From a virus, in IMG/VR virus record IMGVR_UViG_3300020189_000071, positions 1 to 22,910 of that record: a stretch of 22,910 nt of DNA, one strand, 5' to 3'. The position numbers and the translations under genes are program-made. Of the stretch, positions 1 through 7,900 are shown one piece after another (within the stretch, counting starts at the first letter, position 1; the number at the start of each line of letters is the position of its first letter). The notes beneath the pieces were generated by a model. That model ran no database searches and was not told where the DNA came from. It saw only the letters and a program-made list of their open reading frames with translations.

Positions 1-1935
1 AACACAATGGGTTCTATAGTCCGCTGCCTATGGGCTTGGGAAGACACTAATGCCAATTCTTATCTTGGTGTTGGGTCAGAGGGGGATGCTCTTTCTGCTT
101 CTACCGGCGCTCTCCAAGTTATTGAGAGCGGTACGGCGACAGACATTACGCCCCAGCAAACCACTGTTGATATTGCCGTTAGTTTTTCTACAACCGCGGG
201 AAGCAACGAAGTTATCATAACCGATACCGGCAGGAACGCCGACAACTACGACGCGATATACATAAAAACTCCGGTAAGTGTTGGCGGACTTGTTCTTTTT
301 GGGCAATACAGAGTGTATAATCCGGGGGGAGCAGCTAACACTTACCGCATATACGCTACAGACGCCTTAAATGAGCCAGCCTTAGCCACGTCTACCGTAG
401 CTAATGGCGGAGCTGTCCCCGAGTTTGATACAACAAACGGAAGCACGTTTGTATCGATAACTCTTGCTGATCATGGCTATTCCATAGGCTCTACTTTTCC
501 TGTTCTTGTTGCCTCTACCGTTGGCGGAATAACTCTCACTGGAAATTATATTGTTACCGAAATAACGTCTTCTGACGTATTTGTCATATCTGGTACATCA
601 GAAGCAACTTCTACAGCGAACGCTTTTATGAATAGCGGTAATCTTTACGCTATTTTTTACAACGGAATTGGACCTATTCCTGCGGGGACAGGGTACGGCA
701 TCGGGGGGTATGGGCTTGGGGGGTATGGTACCGGCACGTCGCCTACCGCAGGTACCGGTACGCCGATAACTGCTACTGATTGGACCTTGGATAATTGGGG
801 AGAAAACCTCATCTCGTGCCCACTTAATGGGCCGATCTACAATTGGTCCCCTACCGCCGGAGACCCCGTTGCCGTTGTCATCCCCGGAGCACCTCCAGTC
901 AATGACGGCATTTTTGTTGCCATGCCGCAAAGACAAATCATTGCGTGGGGCTCAACTTTCACGGGGGTTAAGGACCCCCTGCTAGTCCGTTGGTGCGACG
1001 TAAACGATTATGATGTTTGGACAGCCTTAATAACTAATCAGGCTGGCTCATACCGCATTCCAAAAGGCTCGCGCATCGTTCAATGCATTCAAGGTCCCCA
1101 ACAAAGTCTCATATGGACAGACATTGGTGTGTGGGCCATGCAATATGTTGGGCCACCATATGTTTATCAATTCAACGAGCTTGGTAGCGGATGCGGGCTT
1201 ATAGGTCGCAAGGCGGCGACATCTATTGGTGGTGTTGTATATTGGATGGGTCCAAGTCAATTTTATAGACTTTCTGGTGGGGGAGTTGAACCTATCCCTT
1301 GCCCAGTATGGGACGTTATTTTCCAAGATTTAGATACCGATAATTTAGATAAAATAAGAGTTGCCCCAAACAGTAGGTTTGGCGAAATTGCTTGGTATTT
1401 TCCAACTTTATCTAATGGGGGCGAAAACGAAGGGTATGTAAAATACAATGTAATACTTAACCAATGGGATTACGGATTTAATACAGACGAAAATCCATAT
1501 GTAGCCCGTTCTGCTTGGATTAACGAGAGTGTTCTTGGTCCCCCAATAGGTTCCGGGCTTGATCAGTATCTTTATCAGCATGAGACATCAACTGACGCGG
1601 ATACGCGCCCAATGACGTCTTCTTTTCAGACCGGTTACTTTGCCATGACTGATGCGGACGTTAAAATGTTTGTTGATCAAATATGGCCGGATATGAAGTG
1701 GGGATATTACAACGGTTCTCAAGGAGCAAACGTAAAAATAACTTTTTATACGGCCGATTATCCCGGAGATACCCCCATTACTCACGGCCCGTACGTAATG
1801 ACTAACTCGACAAAGTTTATAACTCCAAGAATACGAGGGAGGCTCGTTTCTATTAAGGTTGAGAGTAGCGACATTGGGTCGTTTTGGCGGCTTGGTAATA
1901 TACGCTATCGTTCGCAGATTGACGGGAAATACTAA
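1..1935 (+). CDS. Tail nozzle / DNA-stabilisation-like virion protein (P22 gp10-like), 5' partial
   Basis: The frame is open from base 1. The first ATG is at 7, but the sequence there (a GSIVRCLWAWED-like stretch leading to SYLGVGSEGDAL) corresponds to a strand that lies some 50-60 residues into related phage proteins, so the true start is probably upstream of the window. A glycine-rich loop near codons 228-242 (GIGGYGLGGYGTG) and a later stretch with WTDIGVWAMQYVGPP and GLIGRKAA...YWMG are typical of the beta-propeller proteins related to P22 gp10, which sit below the portal, close the filled head and bind the tail. The protein is almost entirely beta-rich with no membrane segment. Its stop (TAA 1933-1935) overlaps the ATG of the next gene by one base, so the two are probably translationally coupled. 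The family assignment rests on remembered motifs. The virion role is strongly supported by the neighbours. Confidence 0.72.
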   Translation, partial: NTMGSIVRCLWAWEDTNANSYLGVGSEGDALSASTGALQVIESGTATDITPQQTTVDIAVSFSTTAGSNEVIITDTGRNADNYDAIYIKTPVSVGGLVLFGQYRVYNPGGAANTYRIYATDALNEPALATSTVANGGAVPEFDTTNGSTFVSITLADHGYSIGSTFPVLVASTVGGITLTGNYIVTEITSSDVFVISGTSEATSTANAFMNSGNLYAIFYNGIGPIPAGTGYGIGGYGLGGYGTGTSPTAGTGTPITATDWTLDNWGENLISCPLNGPIYNWSPTAGDPVAVVIPGAPPVNDGIFVAMPQRQIIAWGSTFTGVKDPLLVRWCDVNDYDVWTALITNQAGSYRIPKGSRIVQCIQGPQQSLIWTDIGVWAMQYVGPPYVYQFNELGSGCGLIGRKAATSIGGVVYWMGPSQFYRLSGGGVEPIPCPVWDVIFQDLDTDNLDKIRVAPNSRFGEIAWYFPTLSNGGENEGYVKYNVILNQWDYGFNTDENPYVARSAWINESVLGPPIGSGLDQYLYQHETSTDADTRPMTSSFQTGYFAMTDADVKMFVDQIWPDMKWGYYNGSQGANVKITFYTADYPGDTPITHGPYVMTNSTKFITPRIRGRLVSIKVESSDIGSFWRLGNIRYRSQIDGKY

Positions 1936-2354
1936 TGGCCGCGTCTCTTGATGACATTCTAACAACACAAAAGAACGGCGTTATTGCGATCAATAACATC
2001 GGTATTGCGGCGACCGGTCTGTGGAACTATTCGCGGGGAACCCCTTTGAGTTCTGGGGCCGCAACGACGGCGTCTTTTGCGAACCTATACACTGTGCCGA
2101 CAGGTAAACAAGTCGCTATCGTAGACATGGAAATATGCAATACCGGCTCTTCGCCAGCCACATTCAGCATTTGCCTCGTGCCGCAGGGCGAGGCAGCCGA
2201 CGCGAGCACTGCTGTTTTTTATGACGCTCCAATACCGGGGAACACAACGGTTCAATGGACCGGACAACAAGTCCTGCTGGCTGGCGGGAGTGTCCAATCC
2301 AAGGCATCCACGACCGCCGTTTCAATTAAAATTGGTGGGGGGCCGGGCCAATGA
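1935..2354 (+). CDS. Small beta-rich virion protein of unknown function
   Basis: A 139-aa protein starting at the ATG inside a TAATG junction with the nozzle-like gene. The N-terminus, ASLDDILTTQKNGVIAINNI, is a motif I recognise from short phage structural proteins encoded beside gp10-like genes. The rest reads as alternating beta strands (YTVPTGKQVAIVDMEICNT, TTVQWTGQQVLLAGGSVQSK), consistent with a single beta-sandwich such as a decoration or tail-accessory domain. There is no signal peptide or membrane span. Its stop overlaps the next start as ATGA (2351-2354). The coding call is firm from position, codon pattern and coupling; the precise role is unknown. Confidence 0.75.
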   Translation: MAASLDDILTTQKNGVIAINNIGIAATGLWNYSRGTPLSSGAATTASFANLYTVPTGKQVAIVDMEICNTGSSPATFSICLVPQGEAADASTAVFYDAPIPGNTTVQWTGQQVLLAGGSVQSKASTTAVSIKIGGGPGQ

Positions 2355-3643
2355 CCATTACAGTTTATCCTCCTTATGGATCAACAATAAACAACGCCAT
2401 CTATACGCAATTTGGCGGTGGAACGGTAGACGCCTTTGGTCGTTTGCGGGTGTCTAGTCCGTACACTGTTTTTGATGCGCAGTCTCGATTTGAGTCTACA
2501 GCTTCTTATAGTTATGTTACAGACACCGGCGGCACTACTGCATACAATACCAATAAGTCATCTGTGAACTTGAATGTAACAACAACGTCTGGCTCTCATG
2601 TTCTAGCTCAGACACGCCGCACTTTCCCGTACCAGCCCGGTAAGAGCCTGTTGACGATGCAGACTTTTACCATGAACACGGCTACCACAAACCTGACGCA
2701 GCGGGTCGGATATTACAACGGAAATAACGGTGTTTATTTGGAGCAGGGTCCTAACGGCGTAACGTTTGTTATCCGCACTTATACTGGTGGCTCCGTAGAC
2801 GATACACGCTATGTTGCTCAATCTAATTGGAACGGAGACAAGCTGGATGGAACCGGTCCATCTGGCGTTACACTTGATTTAACAAAAACCCAAATTCTTT
2901 GGTTTGATTTTGAGTGGCTTGGGGTTGGTAATGTCCGCTGTGGGTTCGTTATCAATGGCCAGTATGTTATTTGCCATACCTTTGAGAACGCCAATTTCCA
3001 GACTGCGGTATATATGCAGACTGCAATTTTGCCGCTTAGGTATGAGATATTTACCACCGGCACGACCGCTGGCGCGGCCACTTTGCAGATGATTTGTTCT
3101 ACGGTAATTTCTGAGGCTGGATACCAACAAACATCTCAAAGATACATTGCCCGAAGAGACTCAAATGGCATAACGGTAGCCAATAACACTGGTCTTGATT
3201 TTACGCCTCTGGTATCAATCCGTGTAAATTCAAGTTATTATGGTGCTGTTGTCTTGCCGGAAGGAATACAATTCTACCCAACAAGCAGCGGTTCAACCGG
3301 TTACGAAGTTGTTTTAATAAAGAACGCGACGCTTACCGGGGCAACATGGGGCGGGACAGCCCTGTCTGGTGGGCAAGTGGATGTTGATCTGGCGGCTACG
3401 GCAGCTACTGCTACGGCAAATAACATAGTCCAGACCTCATATGCGGCTGATGCCTCGCAGTCTACCTTCAGCACTGACGTTCCGACTGGTTATAATTTCT
3501 CCCTCCAGTTAGGATATAACGCTACTCTGACAGGGGAAGGATTTGCCAGCAGTGATACCTATACATTGGCAGCCCGTGGGTTGAATAATAGCCCAGTGGG
3601 CGCTGGTACGGGTGCTCTCTCATTCTATAACTTGACGGTGTAA
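2351..3643 (+). CDS. Virion structural protein, beta-rich, function unknown
   Basis: A 430-aa protein beginning at the ATG of an ATGA overlap with the preceding gene. The region near residues 28-45 (DAFGRLRVSSPYTVFDAQ) is a conserved signature seen in structural proteins of several tailed phages, including cyanophages. The protein is rich in Thr, Ser, Asn and Gly, has few charged residues and lacks a signal peptide, as expected of a folded virion surface or tail protein. A carbohydrate-binding or baseplate-like role is possible but not shown. It ends three bases before the next start, inside the same co-transcribed virion block. Confidence 0.7.
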   Translation: MTITVYPPYGSTINNAIYTQFGGGTVDAFGRLRVSSPYTVFDAQSRFESTASYSYVTDTGGTTAYNTNKSSVNLNVTTTSGSHVLAQTRRTFPYQPGKSLLTMQTFTMNTATTNLTQRVGYYNGNNGVYLEQGPNGVTFVIRTYTGGSVDDTRYVAQSNWNGDKLDGTGPSGVTLDLTKTQILWFDFEWLGVGNVRCGFVINGQYVICHTFENANFQTAVYMQTAILPLRYEIFTTGTTAGAATLQMICSTVISEAGYQQTSQRYIARRDSNGITVANNTGLDFTPLVSIRVNSSYYGAVVLPEGIQFYPTSSGSTGYEVVLIKNATLTGATWGGTALSGGQVDVDLAATAATATANNIVQTSYAADASQSTFSTDVPTGYNFSLQLGYNATLTGEGFASSDTYTLAARGLNNSPVGAGTGALSFYNLTV

Positions 3644-3645
3644 AA

Positions 3646-4341
3646 ATGCCCCTGAAGCGCGGTTCATCTCAAAAAACTATTAGTTCCAACATCTCGGAGA
3701 TGGTGAAGGCTGGTCATCCTCAGAAGCAGGCTGTTGCCGCGGCGCTTGAAACCGCTCGAAAGGTGCGGGCGACGGGCGGGAAGGCTAGGATGCCGAACGT
3801 CAATGATGTACCAAAAGAGCTTCGCGAATTGGCCCCTGCGCCAAAAGGCTTGCCGCACGTTAATTCGCTGAATGTCGACAAGAAGTTTTGGATTGACGAG
3901 CCGGAAAAGAAAAAGTCCGGCGGCCCAACAAAAGCGCCCCTGCCGACCGGCGCTCCAGAAAAGCTCCACGTTGGGCCTATTCACAGCCCGGTTGCCGGGC
4001 GTACCGATCACCTGCCGATGCACGTCCCGAGCGGCGCTTACGTCATACCCGCCGACATTGTTTCGGCGCTGGGTGAGGGTAACACTATGGCGGGCTTCCG
4101 CGCCGTCAAAATAATGTTTAAGGATGCTGGCGGCGCTACAATCACTGACGCTGAACAGGAGGGGGATCCGGTTGCTATTGTCGCCGCTGGCGGCGAATAC
4201 GTCTTGTCTCCCGAGGAAGTAATGTGGGCCGGTAACGGCGACATGGACCGGGGCCACAAGGCTCTGGATGAGTGGGTAAAGGGCACCCGTTCTGAAACAA
4301 TCAAGACGCTTCAGAAGCTGCCCGGACCCAAAAAAGATTGA
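3646..4341 (+). CDS. Conserved phage protein with N-terminal PLKRGSSQKTISSNI motif
   Basis: A 231-aa basic protein. Residues 1-40 (PLKRGSSQKTISSNISEMVKAGHPQKQAVAAAL) form a short helical motif found at the N-terminus of many phage proteins encoded among tail and head genes. A central stretch, DHLPMHVPSGAYVIPADIVSALGEGNT, is the second recognisable block of this family. A Lys/Pro-rich linker (about residues 75-110) separates the two. No enzymatic motif is visible. The ATG follows the previous stop by two bases and has only a weak ribosome-binding site, which suggests translation by reinitiation. It is followed by a strong AGGAGAGGG Shine-Dalgarno for the GNAT gene. It may be a virion-associated or assembly protein. 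Confidence 0.68.
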   Translation: MPLKRGSSQKTISSNISEMVKAGHPQKQAVAAALETARKVRATGGKARMPNVNDVPKELRELAPAPKGLPHVNSLNVDKKFWIDEPEKKKSGGPTKAPLPTGAPEKLHVGPIHSPVAGRTDHLPMHVPSGAYVIPADIVSALGEGNTMAGFRAVKIMFKDAGGATITDAEQEGDPVAIVAAGGEYVLSPEEVMWAGNGDMDRGHKALDEWVKGTRSETIKTLQKLPGPKKD

Positions 4342-4353
4342 GGAGAGGGTTAA

Positions 4354-4866
4354 TTGGCTGAGAAAAAGGGTGAAAAACGCAATAATCTGGTCGTCCGTGT
4401 AGCAACTCCGGACGATCTTGAAGAGATAATGGCTCTGGCAATGGCCGCCTGCGAGGAGAATGGCTTCGTTTTGCCAAGTCAGGAAAAGCTACTGTACGAG
4501 ATATGGCCAGCATTAAATCGAGACAAGGGTATCATTGGCGTAATTGGCGAGCCGGGGGGCGCCGCGGAAGGGGCAATCCTTTTGAGAATTGGTAACATAT
4601 GGTATAGTGACCACCAAATTCTCGAAGAACGCGCCGTGTTCATTCATCCTGATTTCAGGGCGGCGAGCGGTGGTAGGGCTAGAAAACTATGTGATTTCGC
4701 CAAAAAAGTCTCGGATGAGCTTGGCTTACCCCTAACGATTGGCGTCCTTTCCAATCAAAGGACGGAGGGGAAGGTCAGAATGTACCGAAGAATTTTTGGT
4801 GAACCCTCCGGTGCTTTTTTCCTGTATGGGAAAAGAACTGGAGAGTGGAAGCCTGCTGCAGAGTAG
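4354..4866 (+). CDS. GNAT-family N-acetyltransferase-like protein
   Basis: A 170-aa protein. The chosen start is TTG at 4354 because a near-perfect Shine-Dalgarno (AGGAGAGGG, 4341-4349) sits five bases upstream and no ATG fits the N-terminus. The fold pattern is that of GNAT enzymes: an N-terminal VRVATPDDLEEIMALAMAACEENG helix, a central sheet (AEGAILLRIGNIWY), the ERAVFIHPDFR strand, and an acetyl-CoA-binding-type loop (RAASGGRARKLCDFAKK, loosely R-x-x-G-x-G/A) followed by a helix. Family members transfer an acetyl group from acetyl-CoA to an amine. The substrate here cannot be told. GNAT-like genes recur among phage virion genes, where they may modify a virion or host protein or have been recruited structurally. 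Confidence 0.72.
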   Translation: MAEKKGEKRNNLVVRVATPDDLEEIMALAMAACEENGFVLPSQEKLLYEIWPALNRDKGIIGVIGEPGGAAEGAILLRIGNIWYSDHQILEERAVFIHPDFRAASGGRARKLCDFAKKVSDELGLPLTIGVLSNQRTEGKVRMYRRIFGEPSGAFFLYGKRTGEWKPAAE

Positions 4867-4879
4867 AGCTTCCCGCTAC

Positions 4880-4893
4880 CCGGCCAAGGCCGG
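4880..4893. repeat. Short GC-rich inverted repeat between GNAT and the giant virion gene
   Basis: CCGGCC, two bases, GGCCGG: a perfect 6-bp inverted repeat whose RNA hairpin would have a loop of two to six bases. It lies in the 42-base spacer, five bases before the GGAG ribosome-binding site of the 1539-aa gene. There is no T-tract, so it is not a convincing terminator. It could slow RNA polymerase or protect an mRNA end. Confidence 0.35.
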
Positions 4894-4908
4894 AAACGGA
4901 GAAATGGT

Positions 4909-7900
4909 ATGGGCGGTGGCAAGACGCAAACTACTACACAGCAAGTACAAATACCCCCCGAGGTACTTGCTAGATACAATGCCGTAAACGCCCGTGCCGA
5001 AGCTGTCGCAGAACAACCGTTTCAAGCCTACAGTCAGGATCCCAACGCCTTTGTTGCGCCGCTTACCGCCACGCAGCAGGCTGGCATATACAATGTAAAT
5101 CAGGCCGCTGGAGCTGCACAGCCTTACTATCAGGCTGGCACAAATTTGACTATGGGCGGAGCGCAAAACGTTGGGCCATTAACCCAGCAGCAAATTCAGT
5201 ATTATCAAAACCCATATACTCAAGCTGTAGCAGACCCAACTATCGCCGCCCTCAGACAGCAGCAGGGTGAACAAACTCAGGGTGCTATAGGAAATGCAAT
5301 AAAGTCTGGCGCATTTGGTGGTGACCGGGCGGGCATTCAGATGGCTAATTTAGCCCGTCAACAGGGTCTTGGTATGGCTCAGGCCGTCAACCCGATCTAC
5401 CAGCAAGCGTATCAAAATGCCCTCAATGCGGCCGTAGGTCAGCAAAACGTTGTTGCGCAAGATCTTCAACGCCAGTTGGCTGCAGGACAGCAACTTGGTG
5501 GTCTCGGCACTGGCGCACAGCAGGCCGCACTCAGTGGCGCACAAGCGCAATTGGCTGCTGGCACGACCGAACAACAGACGCAGCAGGCTGGCCTGCAGGC
5601 ACTCTACAATCAATTCCAACAGCAACGTGCCTACCCGTTCCAGCTCGCGCAGTTCCTTGGCAACATCGCTATGGGTACCGGCTCTTTGTCTGGATCCACG
5701 ACCACGACGACGCAGCCTGCGGGCTTCTTCTCCGACGAACGCTTGAAGGAGAACATGCGGCCGGTGGGTGAGACTAAAGATGGCCAGACCATCTATAGCT
5801 TTAATTACAAAGGCGACCCCCGCACACAAATTGGTTTGTCTGCACAGGAAGTTGCCGAAAAGCACCCAGAAGCTGTCAATAAAGCTAAGGTTCCGGGTCT
5901 AGGTGGAGCAGAAGCCCTTACGGTGGATTACAAGAAGGCTACTTCTGATGCGGCCGAGAAGGCTGTCGGGGGCGGCTTACAGGGCGAAAGAATTGCCCCG
6001 AGACCGCCTATGTCAGCGCCCATGTCTTTGGGCTCGCTGAACCTCACTCCAATTGCTAATCCTTTCCAAACACAACCGCCGGGTGGTTTGGGCGGCGCTG
6101 CTCCGGCCATGCTTACCGGTAATATTCCAATCCAGCCGTTTGCGGGTGAAATCAATCGCGCCCCGCCGACGGAAGGCGTGTCCCTCGGCACTCGCGAAGG
6201 GTGGCAGGCCGAGCTGGCGTCTCTGTACAATGGGCGTCCGTTTGAGAGCGGTGAGCAGTACGCTAACATGCGTAGGCAGCAACTTATGAACAAATTGGCG
6301 GGCATTGACGCACAACCGATGGTCATCACTCCCCCCGCGCCCCCAGTAGTTGTAGATAATTGGAATTACGACGATAACTGGGCTCGCGGCGGGTACGTTG
6401 ATGAGCCGGGTTACTATGGTGCTGGCGGCCGTCCTGAGCGTGCTCGCGGGGGTATGAGCGATTCGACATGGAAAGCCATTGTGGAGGCAGTGGGACGCAA
6501 CATAAATATTGGCTCTCAGTCTTACGCGGGTGCGTCCGGAACACCGGGCGGCGGGGGCGGCGGGGGCGGTTACGCCGCTATGGGGACGAAGAACCCCCTT
6601 GCTGTTGCCAAACTGGCGACCGCCAGCCGTCTCCCTTCCCGAGGGCCGAGCGGCCTCGCGCAGGCTGCATCTATAGGACAGCAAGTGGCATCCATAGCGA
6701 AGGATGTCTACGGGGGATATAAGAAAATTACCGAAAAGAATGACGATAAGAAACCAAATGGAGCCAAGACGAAAGCTAATTATGGGGGTCGTATCGGATA
6801 CCAAGGGAAGGGCTTTGTTGAGGGGGAAATGCCCTACTCAGATGAAGAAGATAACAATTCAGACTTCTTTAGGAGAGATAAAGGAATTAAGCCGGTAAAC
6901 GCAGGTTCTTCTGATCTTACCGCTGCGCTTAATGACGTTAACAAGGGTCTTGCAAGCACCCCAAGAGGAGATCCCAAAAAACCTCCTTCCAGTGCCCCGC
7001 GGCCAAGCGGCGGAGGCGTTAATCAACTTATGAATGTCGTCAAGACGGGTAAATCGCTTGTTGATACGGCTTCTAAGGCTGGATCGGGCCTTAGCAGTGT
7101 CCTCGGCGGTGCAGGGGCTGAAATGGCCGCTGGCTCGGGTCTCGGTGCCGCGGGTGCTGAGACTGTCGCGGGCGGCCTTGGTGCCTTGGGCGCTGAAATG
7201 GCCGCCGGTACTGGTGCCGGGCTCGGCATGCTGGGCGCTGAGGCCGTTGGCGCGGGAGCTGCCGGAGCAGCAGGAGCTTTGGGTGCCGAAGCAGCCCTTG
7301 GAGCCGTCGCTGCTCCCGCACTGGCTGAAGGCGGTAAGGCTGCGTTGGCGGGATTGTTGGCACTCCTCTCCGATCCGCGTAGCAAGCACGACGACGAAGT
7401 TGCTGGCCACCTGTTCAATGGCCAGCCGGTCCATACCTTCAAGTACAACGGCGACAACAAGACCCGCATGGGCCTGATGACGACCGAGAGCGACCGCCGC
7501 GCCGTCCACAATCTTGGCGGTCTTGAGATGCTCGACTACAAGAAGGCGACCGACGTGGCTGCGGGACTGGCTCCCCGGCAGGCTGCTCAGAGAGGCGGCC
7601 CGTTTGTCGATCCCGACATGCCTGCCATAGGAGCTGTCGAGACCGCCCTCAATGTGCCCCGACAATATCAGCCGATTATTGCCAAGGTATCGGAAAAGAC
7701 TGGCGTTCCGGCGAATATAATTGCTGCTCTTATGTCTCAGGAAAGTAGCTTCAACCCAAAGGCTGTTGGCCGCTCAGGTGAAATTGGCTTAACACAGATT
7801 TTGCCCAGCACTGCCCGTGATCCGGGCTACGGCATGAAGGGTGTTGATCCTGAGAGCTTGCGGGATCCGCAGGCCAACATCCTGTTTGGCGCAAACTATC

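Noticed and set aside
3664-4257. 197-aa open frame on the minus strand
   Set aside because: It lies wholly inside the 231-aa rightward virion gene, has no ribosome-binding site or recognisable domain, and the rightward protein has conserved phage motifs.
6013-7665. Two long minus-strand frames of 263 and 268 aa
   Set aside because: Both are antisense to the giant virion gene. Their Ser/Arg/Ala-rich low-complexity translations are what GC-rich, Gly/Ala-coding DNA gives in reverse.
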